Shown here: piece after piece, positions 1 to 11,430 of the stretch
How positions within the stretch are numbered: position 1 is the first letter of the stretch
Layout: each line of letters starts with the position of its first letter
Assembly (NCBI GenBank): GCA_027946365.1
Contig: JAPEUQ010000016.1
Span: forward strand, 186,001-250,000
Reading direction: 5' to 3'
DNA from: Kalmusia sp. IMI 367209
Taxonomy: Eukaryota > Ascomycota > Dothideomycetes > Pleosporales > Didymosphaeriaceae
DNA: 64,000 nt
Translations under genes and position numbers: made by a program
Notes under the pieces: generated by a model
Seen by the model: only the letters and a program-made list of their open reading frames with translations
The model's database searches: none
Told to the model about the DNA's origin: nothing

Positions 1-1522
1 ATGCCCAGGATCTGCCTGCTAAGTTTATGAGGAATATCGGGGAGACACTTGAGGAACACGAACAAGGTGATCTGGCGCAGAACTTGTACCACCTCGCCTG
101 CACAGGCCACTGCCCCCAACTCATCCATGACTGGCTCGTCGACGAGCTCACCGAGCAGGGCCATAAGCGTTGGGACAATGCTGTAACATCTGGCTTCACT
201 ACCATCATACAGCTCCTTCACGAAAACTTCTTGCCCGCTCTGGATCGCTGTTCGGTCATTATCACGCGCCTACGCGGTCTCGCGGAGTTCCATGACAGAG
301 ATTGGATATTCAGCGGTCCCATTTCAGATTTTACTGGCATCCTTGATGTGTTGAAGACATTGAGGCTCTTAGCGAGCACGACCTTATTGTATGCTACAGA
401 CGAGAAGCAAAACTTCGCTAGCTTCAGTAAGTGGCTACGGTATAGCATCGACTTCGAAGCCACAGAGCCGGACAGCCAATCTCGCGCGGAGATGGAATCG
501 CAACCCCCAAATGTGGACATCGCTATGGTGCTCGAGTACATTCAGTACGGCATGGCAAGATCAGACATCAACCCTTACCTGAAGAGTGCAAAAGAGATCC
601 CTGGAGCGGCTAGTACCTACGATGAGGCGCTCAAAGCGATCGAGCTCCTACGCGAAGGTGCAAAGTACAAAGAGGAGTCGCTGTGTGTGGAGAAGGTGTT
701 GATTCAGTTCGGTGAAGGTGTGGGAGGCTTATTGAAGCAGGTTAGCCAATGGCAGGAGAACAACATCCGCATGAACTGTGGTATCATACTCGAGGAGGGT
801 GAGGTGGGCGAACCACTAGATATGCATATGGTCTCTGAGGCAAGTAAATCCTTCTCCTCCCAATTACCACAAAACATTGAACTAATAGATAACCGTAGGC
901 CTCCACGGACATCATATCAACATATATCGCCCTCCCCGCCCGCACCTCGCCGAGCTCAATGCTCACCATATACCGCCTAAGTCATGAGCCCCGGATATCC
1001 GGTCTGTCACACTCAGTAAAATCTTTCGCTGTGACTAGCCTTACAACGCAAGCGCATACCATCCTCGACGTCAAGTTTGCAGACGACGCTACGCTCCTAC
1101 TCCTACTGCAATCCACCTCTGGTGAAGCACCCTGCTCCCTTGCATCCATCCCATACATTCCCTCCACCAACTCAATCATCTCCTACACAGCCCTTCCTAC
1201 TTCTACTTTCCAAACTACACTTCTCCCCACAGGTCACTGCATCCCACCTTCTTCCCGATGCACCATCTTCCTCACACCTGAGGTACTAGAGAAACATACG
1301 AAACACGTTTTCGAAGGGAGATTCACGCCACTAAAATTGATTGTCAATGGAAGGAAGGGACGGAGAGTAGTTGTGGTGTTGGGGAGTGATCGGAAGCACT
1401 ACCGAGTTTTAGATTTGGATTTTAGGGAAAGTAAGGAGAGGGATGGTGAGGGAGGTGAGGGGGACAGCGAGGAGGAGAGTAGCGGGATTGGGGAGAGTGA
1501 TGTTGAGATGAGTGGAGCGTGA
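1..1522 (+). CDS. APC4: Anaphase-promoting complex subunit 4 (APC4), 3' part, partial at window start
   Basis: Scaffold subunit of the nuclear APC/C ubiquitin ligase. The reading frame is already open at position 3, so the 5' end lies outside the window. The visible protein has the APC4 long-domain pattern: a helical segment with GHKRWDNAVTSG and HENFLPALDRC, then FSKWLRYSIDFEA. After an intron comes the C-terminal beta-propeller-like part (TYIALPARTS, MLTIYRLS, a VVVVLGSDRKHYRVLDLD strand). I join the two parts by an intron at 840-898 with donor GCAAGT and acceptor CGTAG, phase 0. The nearby GTAAAT donor at 844 would put the downstream exon out of frame. The C-terminus is a Glu/Ser/Gly-rich acidic tail, stop at 1520-1522. 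Family assignment rests on recalled family features, not a search. Confidence 0.85.
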
Positions 1523-1794
1523 GGAATCGTGAGGAATTGTCGAGAAGTCTGCACGACCTTCATGCGCGATGTCAATTGCGAAGCCTCACACATGAACTTT
1601 GAGTGAGATAACTGAGATAGCTTCACACACGCGCGAAAAGAGCGTATAGAATCATGGTAATATTGCATATCTCACATTTTACTTCTGCCCAATCTATGCT
1701 ATTTGTACCACGCTGAACGAACACCGCACGGAAAGCCATCCACTACAGTCAACTATAGCCCAGAAACAAAGCACTCGAAGCTTCTGGAGTACGT

Positions 1795-3470
1795 TTATAC
1801 GATCTCGTAGACATCCGCAACAGACTTGATATCCGTGGTGAAATTGATGTCCTGGTTCATGGAGAGCAGTGTAACAGAGGAAACCTACATGCTGATTAGT
1901 GCTCGCATCTAGTGAAAGGAAAAGAAGTAGACTTACGCCGACATCAACAAATGGAGTGGTCTTGCTGAAGCGTACCCGCATGGGGAAGAACTCCGCATCG
2001 CTTTCAGCCTGGGCCTCGAATTCAAAACTGCCTGAACTGTGTTCCTCGTCGACGCCCCCGATGTTCCACTCTAGACTATCACCACTGACTTCGTATACAG
2101 CATCGAATGATGATACGTTGGGCTCGTCGGTCTGGTATGGGATCGTCACGCTAACGTCCTTCAAGGCGTCTCCACCAGTCAATTCGTATTCCACTGTGAT
2201 GTTGAACATCTTTCCAGAATCTTCAACCCAGACGCGGAAGGTAATAGGTGGGTCCGATACGTCCTCCACCTTTGGGGCGAGCTTCCACTTCATCACGCCG
2301 ATGCCCATGTTCGAAGGAAAACCCTTGCTAGTGTCGGCTAGTTGGATAACCTGACCGTTGCGGAACGCAGCCTTGTCTACCTTGGGGTGCGTCATTAGTT
2401 GTGCGCCACGGGTTTCGCCAGCATGTAGGTCGAGCTTGACTTGTGTGAGCGCTGGATCGGCAATCTTGAGTTGCATTTCTCCCTTGACATCAAATGATTT
2501 AAGCAGACCTTCACGATCCAAGCGAGCTGAGATGGATTCATTGGTGGTGATGTGTACGGCTTCGCGATCTGTCGAGGTGGAGACACGGGCGCTTGCCGGC
2601 GCTGCGGCGGGAGCGGAGGCCTTTGGGGAGGCAACGAGCGGCTCAGACTCTGGTGGTAGATCGCCGGCAACTTGCTCGAAGATATTCGAGGTAGTCTTCT
2701 TCTTGCCGAGCTGCATGCCCTTCTTGCCAAGTGCCAATGGCTTGTTCGCCTTCTTCTTCTCGGCTTCATACGAGTCGTAGGTGTCTGGGACAGTGGCGGG
2801 CGTACTAGGGGTATATGTGGGATACTGAGGCGTACGGGGTCCGCTGCCCATGCCACCCATGCTTCCCATGCCGCCTCCCATCCCACGCGAAGATCTTGAC
2901 ATTTCCTTGCGCTGGAGTTCGAGCTGCTTGGCGCGACGTTTACGCTCTTCGGTAGCTTCCAATTCCTTGTTCCGCGCAATGATCTCCTGGATCCTCTCCT
3001 CATGGCTCTCCATCTCTAGGAAGGTCTTGATTTGAGAAAGCGTCAGGTTCTCCCTATATCCTAGCGTGACGATCTCATCGAAAGCGCCCAGCAGCTCAAA
3101 CGCATTCTTTAAGATCTCGCGCTCATCGAGCGATTTGCATATTGACGAAACAACCTGGGCAAAGAGATGCAGCGAGTTGATGTCCTGCAAAATGTTGGAC
3201 TGCAAGTTGGTGATGAGAACCATGTAGAGCTCGTCGAGTGGCTGATAGACGTAGCGCACGTTGTCCTGCTCGACGGTGGTGTGTTGCGAGGCGCCGTCGG
3301 CGAGCTTGGGGAACGATGCGAGAAGGGCTTCGATGCGCGAGCGCTGCATTTCGCGGAATTGACGGGAAAGGACGGCCTTCCCGCCACGGGTGCATATTGA
3401 GGCTGCGAGGACGACCTATGCTGTTTAGCTACAAGGAGAAATATATCGTGCAATGGGGCTATTGTACCAT
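1795..3470 (-). CDS. RET2: Coatomer subunit delta (delta-COP, archain)
   Basis: Subunit of the COPI coat acting in Golgi-to-ER retrograde vesicle transport. The N-terminal longin-like domain begins MVVLAASICTRGGKAVLSRQF. A charged helical linker (KELEATEERKRRAKQLELQRKE) and a Gly/Met-rich stretch follow, and the second half is the mu-homology domain. I read three coding exons: 3470-3468 (the ATG alone), 3415-1937 and 1884-1795. Introns are 3467-3416 (GTACAA..CATAG) and 1936-1885 (GTAAGT..TGTAG). The last exon gives the family-typical end (DINFTTDIKSVADVYEIV) and stop TAA. The total is 523 residues, normal for fungal delta-COP. Reading through the last intron would give an unrelated C-terminus. 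It diverges from the gene at 4315 across a shared upstream region. Confidence 0.93.
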
Positions 3471-4314
3471 ATTGAAGATGGCCAAGTGTCCAAAGAGCAA
3501 ATATCAGGTTAACTCAAGCCGTAGCCCTAGGCGGTCGCGCGTCCTCGACTGTGGAGCTTCTGCGGTTGGTATGGAGGGGATGTGCACAATGGAATTTGAA
3601 GAGCCCACAAAGTCAAGGTTGGGCAAGCTCGGGAGCAGATGGCAGGCGACTTGCTTGGGTAGATAGTGTAGCCTAGGCAATGCGTACAAGCAAGGCTCCC
3701 GTGTACCTAGGTTCGAGTCGCTGGCCCGCTGCACCAGTGTTGAGCGTCTGCGATGTCCAGGTGTTATTTGGTCACGTGGTTGCACCTGCCTAGCCGTTTC
3801 GGCGGTCGGGTCTGCCACACTTAAACAGTCCCTGCCCCTACCACTTGCCCTTTCTCTCCTCAACATCACCCGCGCTCCTGGTTTGTCACCACTACGCGTA
3901 CTATAACGCCAGCATCTTTGCATCGGCTTCTCTACATTTCGCTTCCTTGGACCGTTACCTACACTTTCGTAGCCGCGGCTTGTCGCACACTCTGACGACT
4001 TCCGCTTTCGTTGGCTGCAGCTGAGCCTTGGCGCGCCTTTGTCTTTTCGCATCCCGTCCACTTTGTCACCTCAGAACTTCTTTCCACTTCGACTCTCTGA
4101 CCCCACACACCTGCTAGCGAAATCAATTAGACGCTACGCGCACGGCGCGATGCATCCCTAGACTACGACCCATAGTATCGTCTACACTTCACACCATACA
4201 CGTCACGCGTTTGCCGCTCGCCACGTGTGACTCGCGCTCGACCGCGCCTTTACCTTATCGCTTGTCTAGCGAACGTTTGCACTCACAGCAGACCTTTTGA
4301 CACCTGCAGCCCCC
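3471..4314. promoter_or_regulatory. Divergent intergenic region between delta-COP and the acidic protein gene
   Basis: An 844-nt stretch between two divergent starts, so presumably a shared promoter region. The part from about 3830 to 4310 is pyrimidine-rich on the plus strand (many CT, CCT and CAC runs), as is common upstream of fungal start codons. A TTCGAGTC motif near 3713 resembles a tRNA T-loop, but the flanking stems do not pair. A minus-strand open frame at 3504-4061 looks like chance. Confidence 0.5.
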
Positions 4315-6767
4315 ATGACTACCACTGCCATTTCCGCTCCCCACTTGGAGATCACCGCACCTGATACCATGGACCTCCATTCGGACAGTGGCCTCGACTT
4401 CGGAGACGTCGACCTTGATCTTGATCTACGGTCCACGGTTGGCCTCGACGATGATGTGTCTGTGCGCGACGCTGCGACAGATGCCGGCCTAGACGCACAA
4501 ACCGTTCCAGGCGATAACGACGATTTCATGGCAGACAACGATGATCTTATAGATGAAGATATCGTTGAGGAAGATATCGAAGTCGACCTTGACTTACAAT
4601 CGGCAGAGCCTACAAATTTCTTAGAGTCCGAGCCAGTTGCCGTTGAGGAAGATCTTATAGATTATTCCGACGATGAGGATACACCGTTAGACAAAGCCCT
4701 GAAGGTCACAGATTCAGGCCAGAATGAGTACCCTGACAATTCTGCAGCTGCCAAAGCTAGCGGAGAGCAGGCAAATGTTACGAGCCCATCCAGAATCGAT
4801 GATCATGCCGGAGCAGATGATTTTGCGGTACAGCATGCTCAAAATCCCCATAAAGAACAGACGGAATCGGTTACCGTTGAAGAACAACACGTGTTTCCGG
4901 CACAGCAACCTGGCATGGAAACCGCTCTAGAGCATCCAGATCAGCCGCAGCTTGATGTGCATGATGGATCTAAGTCTCCCAATAAGGCGAACACTAGTCC
5001 TGAGCGTGGGACAAGTCCACCGCAAGCTCATGTTCCGGTCACTACTGGTGCCAAGGATAACTCGATCGAGCCAAGCGAGCAAAGTTCTCAAGATATCAGT
5101 GCTCACCCCATCACTGTCAACTATGACGGTGCCGAATTATGGTTGTTCAAGCATCATGACTATGAAAACAGTGGAGAATACCTTGTCGACAATAATTCAC
5201 TGGCAAATCAGCCGATCAGCGCCGTCTTAGAGGCTTGTCGAGAGGCTCTCGGTGCTGACATATCAAATGACCTAGAATTAGGCTTTCGTCTTGACTGTTT
5301 TCACGGCATTGAGCTGTATCAGGACCACACTTCATGCGCTTTTGTTACATTAGATCACATTGTTCGTGTGTATCTTCAGCTTCATGCCCAAGATGGAAAC
5401 TCTGACCCTGAATCCTTCTACATGACCCTTGTGTCTCGTCCGCGAATCTCTTCACTCCTTCATGAATTGATCAAAGCTGCTGCGGAAGGAATTGGCCATT
5501 CGGGTTTGAATAATGCCATTGTTTCTGGACAAACTGCGTTCAATGCCCACTATTCTCATAACTCGACCGAACAGGTTTTTGATGACTTTGGGGAAGGAAA
5601 CGAGCGGGAAGAGGAGGAAGAGCAAACGAGTAGTAAAGCTAGTGAGCAGTATGAATATGAAGGAGAGCATCATGAGGACAATGAAGGGGAAGATATGCAC
5701 ATGCCACACGGCGAGCACAACGAAGAGCAATATCAGGAAAACCATAGCGAACAGGTGCTCAGTGGTGCCGATGGCAACACTAAGGTCGAACCAGCAGCAG
5801 CTATCATAGCAAGCGACAAGAGCGTGTCAGAGAACACGAATTTGGTCGTAGAACAACATGCGGAACACAACGCTATCAATAGCGCTCTTTCGGATCAACA
5901 ATCTCAGGGCCCCCAAGAGGATCTCATTGATTACAGCGATGACGAAGACGAAGGAGAGACACAAGGTAGCCAAGCCGAGGCGACCCGGCCATCATCAGCT
6001 TCTTCTACGATTCAAGGTGACGACCAGCCCCAAGCACAGTACGATACTGAGAACGTAGCTCAAAACGAACAAGAGAGTGGGCAGGAAGACGGCAGTACCG
6101 AAGAAGCTGCGCACGATGGACCAGCGGGCGAAGGTGATGAAGTCTTTGCCGAGTATCAAGATCACGATTACACCTATGAAGAATTCGATGATCAAGCGTA
6201 CGGAGAAGCATATGATGGAGAATATGTTCGGGAAGATGATGAAAACCAGGAGCTGAAGGGGTATGCTGGCCACAACGCCGCGCAAGCGAACGATGAGAAT
6301 ACTAACTATCTGGATGACTTCGGAGAGCATGCTGCAGGTCACGCTGACAACCTCAGTGTGGCTGCAGGATTCAATCCTGGCGAAAATGAACATGTTGGTG
6401 TAGACGATATCCTCACAGCAGCCGACGACTTCTTGAGTTTTGACGATACAGCTGCGGCTGCACATCCTGTAGAGAGCAATCTCGTCAAAGACACTCGCGT
6501 CGAAGACGAGATTGATTTCGATGACGATGACGAGGACGGCGCGGTCAGTCAAGCTCCGGTCGCCGCATCTGCGGCTGCAGACACCGTTGCTACTTCGTCT
6601 TCTGGGCTTCAGACTCTGTCTCCACAAGGACAGAAGAGAACAATTGACGAGGTTGGCAATGATGTGGTGGATGCAACCAACTTAACAGGTATGGCACTTC
6701 GTAAGCGTCGACGGTTACAACCTGATTCTAACCGGCTATTACAGATGCAAAGCGACCTCGAGTGTAG
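4315..6767 (+). CDS. Conserved acidic protein with duplicated DLIDYSDDED motif, function unknown
   Basis: 798 residues from the ATG at 4315; an upstream TTG at 4297 is not a credible start. The protein is mostly disordered and very acidic. One globular segment (about residues 262-395; VNYDGAELWLFKHHDYENSG to SSLLHELIKAAAEG) sits between acidic arms. The motif DLIDYSDDED occurs at residue 113 and again at residue 536, once on each side of that segment. The gene has an intron at 6689-6744 (GTATGG, branch CTAAC, acceptor TACAG). It leads to a 23-nt last exon ending DAKRPRV, a basic tail that may be a nuclear localisation signal. Without the intron the frame continues into an unrelated tail. I recognise the style of a conserved ascomycete protein but no named family; a nuclear role is inference from composition. 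Confidence 0.8.
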
Positions 6768-8310
6768 ACACCCGTCGTCCTCTATAGCATCGACTTCGAT
6801 ATGAACGTGTACTAACCATGAGATCTTGCGGCACGAAAATTACACCCGGTAACCCAATTCTGTCTTGACGTAGGCACAAATGGGATTCGACTCCGCACGT
6901 GCTCCAGCATTTTCACTGGAAACTAACGACAGGTATACGGTCCATGTATAGGCCCTCCCTTCCAATACGGCCCGTACACATGAGTATTATTGCATCTTTG
7001 GGATGCAGAAGGTATGTAAACCGTTGTACTAATGAAGGGCTTCGGACTGGTTCGCCAGCACCAAATGCACGATCTATGCTTAGCAGTTACTGGTCACCGG
7101 TGCGTTCGGTCCCTATTTTTATAATACTGTAGCCGGGAGGCGATGGGGGGTTGGTGGTGACGGTTTTCTCGTCGGCATCCGGAGTTGGGCGCGCCGGAAT
7201 CATGGCACAGGCGGAAAAGAGCTCTGAGGGGTGGTGTCATACGGTGCTTGATACCCATTTATTTGCGCATGGGCGCCGGAGTCGGGCGTTTACATCATGT
7301 TCTTCTGTGGCTGTACACGCATCCCGCGAGCGAAGACAATGGACGGTCAGGCCGAGTAATTGTGATTGCGCGTCAGCACCCGAAACGTCTGATTTCGATA
7401 TTGCGATAGCAGACGGGGTGGGTTCTTCGGTAGATAGCTCCAATTGACTCAGCTACTCAGCCCCAGACGCCACAATGAATTTCTCCACAGTCAGCTGCGG
7501 CGTGCGCCCGATTGCGATAGCCTATTTGAGAATGCCATGCTGGCTGAGTGCCGAGCAAAGTGTCAAACACGTTGTGATGGAGCTTCAAGTCTGCGTCGAA
7601 GGGCTGCTTGGGCAAGAAATGTGGTGCCAGGCCGCGTGGATATGGCAAGCTGAGGCGAGGGCGGCAGGGGCTGGACGCTGGACGCTGGACGCTGGACGCT
7701 GGACGCTGGGCGTGCTCCACTCACTGTTCGAAAATAGCGAGCAGGCTAACGGGCCCCCTGCGCAACGACCGTGAAACCGTGGGTAATCGACAGCTAGCCA
7801 TCCCAAAGCGCCCACATACACGCCACCCAGGCCCTTCTATTCTGTTGTACCAAAAGCGTGCACACGTTCCTGCCTCCTCCCTTGACCTCGTTGCAGCAGC
7901 AGCCCACCCCCATCGCGACGCACCCACCGTCACTACCGCTCGCCCGCCCGTCGCTCGTTCACACCCTTCTCCCTCGCCCTTCGTTGCCCTGGGCGGCACA
8001 GCGTTTGGTGAAACGCGCAGCGATTTGGGCCTGCAGACGGCCAAGTGCGTAAACCGTTCCTGCCGAGAAGTAGCCAGGCACCGTCTGTGCCGGCCGTGTC
8101 TTAATTGCGGCGCGACGACAGTGCGTGCGCGTGCCTGTCGCATCCATCCACCACCTTTCGCCGAGGCTCGACGACTCCATCACCTGCACCACCCGCCCTA
8201 TCCATAGACGGCGGCCCTGCCCTCACCACCGCCCTCGACGGCACACTGCGACCGATATTATTTACCCGCAAGAGGCATACTAGAGGGCCTGGAGACCCCG
8301 GCGCGCCAAC
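6768..8310. other. Intergenic region, no gene recognised
   Basis: About 1.5 kb downstream of the acidic protein gene and upstream of the NIPA-type transporter. Open frames here are short, overlap on both strands and have no family resemblance. It contains the heptamer repeat at 7671-7712. The last 400 nt are C/CA-rich on the plus strand and are probably the promoter and leader of the transporter gene. Confidence 0.5.
7671..7712 (+). repeat. Tandem heptamer repeat (CTGGACG) x6
   Basis: Six consecutive 7-nt units, five perfect CTGGACG copies and a last CTGGGCG. It is non-coding in any recognised gene. It would be length-variable by slippage. Confidence 0.9.
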
Positions 8311-10005
8311 ATGGTCGAAGACAAGTACGTGGTGGGACCGAGTACGCGCCCAGGGCATGATGGATGCTCATTGTGGACAGATACGTCGGCCTGATACTGG
8401 CTATATCGTCGTCGCTTGCGATTGGTAAGTGCTCTGCAACTAGGAATTCCGTCCACGCTGCTAATAGCCTGCGACAGGCACAAGTTTCGTCATAACAAAA
8501 AAGGTTCGTTACCACGCCGTACTGCCTCCCTCTTCGTCAACCCCCAGCCAGCGCCCTGCGCCACGCCTGCCGAGAACGACAACTGATACAGTGCGCATAG
8601 GGCCTCAATGCTTCCGCCGAGAAACACGGCTTCGATGGAGAAGGCTTCGCATACTTCCGCAATCCCATCTGGTGGGCCGGCATCGTGACGAGTGAGTGGC
8701 ATTGTTTGACTCTCTTACAAGCTATTGACTGACCTCGCGCAGTGGTGCTGGGTGAGATATTCAACTTTGCTGCGTACGCTTTTGCGCCGGCGATTCTAGT
8801 GACTCCGCTTGGGGCGCTGTCGGTCCTCATTGGGTGCGTACAATCTCCTAGACGTGGGAAGTGTTGCTGATATGGAGGCAGCGCCGTGTTGGGATCATAT
8901 TTCTTGAAAGAACATTTGGGTGTGCTCGGCAAGATTGGCTGCGCGATATGTCTTATAGGATCCGTCATTATCGTGCTCCATGCGCCGCCGGACGAGGAAG
9001 TTGAATCAGTCGACAAGATTCTGAACTACGCCATACAGCCCGGTACGCTAATACTGCGCTCCGAGTCCGACTGAAGGTTTTACTGACTAAACCGGCAGGC
9101 TTCCTCATCTACTGCGTCTTCGTCCTCGCTTTCTCTGTCTTCATGATCTACAATATTGCGCCCAAGTACGGCAGGAGAAATCCGCTCATTTACCTCTCCA
9201 TCTGCTCAACGACCGGTTCCGTTTCTATCATGGCTATAAAGGCATTCGGCATTGCGCTCAAGATGACATTTGCAGGGAACAACCAGTTCACCCACCCCTC
9301 CACTTACGTCTTTATCATCATAACCGTCAGCTGCATCATGACGCAGATGAACTACTTCAACAAGGCTCTCAGCCAGTTTTCGACCAACATGTATAGATCC
9401 CCACCACAGTCCCACGTACATCTGTTTTTTCATGCTAACGAGGAAAAAGCGTCAATCCCCTCTACTATGTCACCTTTACGACCTGCACACTCATCGCCTC
9501 GTTCCTCCTCTTTCGCGGCTTCAACACCACCTCTGCCGTAAATACAATCTCCCTCCTCTGCGGCTTCCTGGTCATTTTCTCCGGCGTCTACCTCCTCAAC
9601 CTCTCGCGCGATGACCCCGACGGCAACCGCGCCCTCGGCAACAACTTCAGCGATGGGGTGCCTACAGATGGCATCTCCGGTTTCCCCACCAGAAGAAGCA
9701 TGCAGCTGCGTCGCAGCGTGGATTCAGGATTCAGGAGCCCCGCGCTACCTTTCCTAGGAGGAAATGGTTCTCAAAATGGCAGCCGGCATAGCTTGGGCGA
9801 GAGGAGGGCAATGATGCATGATTATGATGTGGAGAATCAATTCGAGCTAGGCGACCTAGCAGACGACAGCGATGAAGCAGAAGGCGGACGTAAAAGGACG
9901 AGTTTCGACGAGGAAGATGTTGCCCTAAACGGACGCCGCCCGAGTGGGAGTGTAAGGGTGAAGAGAGAATCCGTCCGAACAAATGCGAAGGGTCAGGGTC
10001 GGTAG
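8311..10005 (+). CDS. NIPA-family magnesium transporter
   Basis: Multi-pass membrane protein of the NIPA/DUF803 family (DMT superfamily), proposed to carry Mg2+. I assemble eight exons: 8311-8324, 8381-8424, 8478-8503, 8601-8691, 8743-8833, 8882-9042, 9099-9390 and 9450-10005. Together they give 424 residues with every junction in frame. The product starts [20 protein letters not shown] and runs through [56 protein letters not shown] (read in pieces), [11 protein letters not shown] and [10 protein letters not shown], all typical NIPA landmarks. About nine hydrophobic segments precede a roughly 140-residue cytosolic tail rich in Arg, Ser and acidic residues. Introns are 48 to 97 nt. Substrate is inferred from the family. 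Confidence 0.92.
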
Positions 10006-10551
10006 CCATACACCCCATCAACATCCGATGGCACATAACCGAAAACAACGTTCGCACCTCGTGAGAAGAGGCGCATGTACATATGGGAGATACAGGTCTG
10101 CGGTTCAAAGAGCATGTAGGTCACGATAGGTTGCGGCATACCGCTCGGCTGGCTGCGCGGGTTTTCTTTTGCTTCGACCACGCATGCACGCATTTACATG
10201 GGCTATGTTTGTACGGATGGGGTTTCTCAAATGGCGTTATGCATCGCGACATGGGGTAGGTTTTCGGGTCTGTATTTGTATTTGTACATTGGAATGGTAT
10301 ACCCCCAAGATGGGTAGGGCAATGGCGTTACCTAGGAACGAATAACTCAATCTTCATAGGTTCATATGCACTTGCCTCCTAGCGTAACTTGGTCTGTCAT
10401 GTGTCTATTGGGCTCATATCCTTGCACCATGCCTACGCGCAACTGGACCGCCTTTCAGGCTTCCCTAATAACACCCCTGACCCCAATATTCTCATATCCC
10501 ATGGCCACCCAAGTACCTATTCGATTTCACTTTACCCAGTCTTGCATCCCA
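10006..10551. other. Convergent 3' intergenic region
   Basis: 546 nt between the ends of the NIPA gene and the minus-strand unknown gene. It should hold both 3' untranslated regions. No coding signal or repeat was recognised. Confidence 0.45.
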
Positions 10552-11430
10552 TCATATTCTCTCGCCTACTCGGTCCAATACCCACCCCTTTGACGCCTCT
10601 CCCTCGTCTTTCCCATTCTCGTCATCCGGCAACGGCATTGAAGCCGCCCCCCGCAACTCCCGCTCCTGCTCCTCCGACCATTCCATCTGCGGCCATGTAC
10701 AGCATATAGCGATCGACATGGGCACTTGATCCCAGTCCACGTCTCCAGCGGTGTGATCTTGCCCTTCGTTTTCTGCGTCGTTTGCTTCTCCCACAGGGGG
10801 GGCGTCTGCGCCCAACTTCTCAGCTTGTTTTATAGGCGTAGAGGGAGCTGCTTCTCCTTCTCCTCCTCCTTCTTCTTCTCCTTCTCCTTCTGACATAGTC
10901 TTGGAAGAACAATTCGAAGGCCGCGGAGACAATGGCTCGTCATCATCCGTATCCAGTCCGGGACAACATGTACCCTCCTTCATCCACACCTCCACCCAGC
11001 CCTCCCAATCCGTTACCGCGACACCGCTCGGGCCTCCCGCTTCTACCGCGCCAAGCGCCAGAGGCGATCTTCCCGCTCGTGCATCCACGCTACCTTGCTC
11101 TTCTGCAGTCGCTCTTCTGGATGAGTGCGCTGCGCATGGGACCGGCACTGCGCCGCTCTGCTGCCTACCGTCTTCCCGGGGAGCCGGGCATGGGGGTGGA
11201 ACCAAGTCGAAGTCTTCGCGGTATGTACTTTCTATCCTTCCTCGGGGTAGGATGCTCCTCTCTTCGGCGTTGAGATCCGAGGTGTAATCCGCGAACGAGC
11301 GTTTCATTTCCAGGTGCGAGAAGATGGATTCGAAGCGCGGGGGGCGTGGATCCTCGCCCGAGTAGACTTGAGTGCCGCCTGCGGGTAACAGAACAAACGC
11401 ATATAAAAGTCTGGGGACGTGGCAGTTCAT
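10552..11430 (-). CDS. Hypothetical acidic protein
   Basis: 292-residue open frame with no family I recognise. It contains low-complexity Glu/Gly runs (SEGEGEEEGGGEGE near residue 180) and a short Trp-rich segment (DWEGWVEVWMKEG, about residue 142). A second conserved-looking stretch is near the C-terminus (DWDQVPMSIAICCTWPQMEWSEEQERELR). The first ATG is at 11430, but an internal ATG at 11307 (MKRSFADYTSDL) follows an intron-acceptor-like CATTTCCAG context and may be the better start. It lies on the same strand as the CBM48 gene upstream. Confidence 0.55.
   Translation of the reverse strand: MNCHVPRLLYAFVLLPAGGTQVYSGEDPRPPRFESIFSHLEMKRSFADYTSDLNAEERSILPRGRIESTYREDFDLVPPPCPAPREDGRQQSGAVPVPCAAHSSRRATAEEQGSVDARAGRSPLALGAVEAGGPSGVAVTDWEGWVEVWMKEGTCCPGLDTDDDEPLSPRPSNCSSKTMSEGEGEEEGGGEGEAAPSTPIKQAEKLGADAPPVGEANDAENEGQDHTAGDVDWDQVPMSIAICCTWPQMEWSEEQERELRGAASMPLPDDENGKDEGEASKGWVLDRVGERI

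Noticed and set aside
3660..3745. tRNA-like GGTTCGAGTC motif
   Set aside because: The T-loop-like bases are there but the flanking T-stem and acceptor stem do not pair, and no anticodon arm could be placed.
3504..4061. 185-codon minus-strand open frame
   Set aside because: Lies in the shared upstream region of two real genes, has Arg/Ser/Pro composition typical of a shadow of pyrimidine-rich DNA and no domain.
7608..8207. 199-codon plus-strand open frame spanning the heptamer repeat
   Set aside because: Biased His/Pro/Arg composition, competing frames on both strands, and no resemblance to any family.
10901..11287. Plus-strand open frame opposite the acidic hypothetical gene
   Set aside because: Mirror of the Glu/Gly-rich minus-strand frame; no independent evidence.
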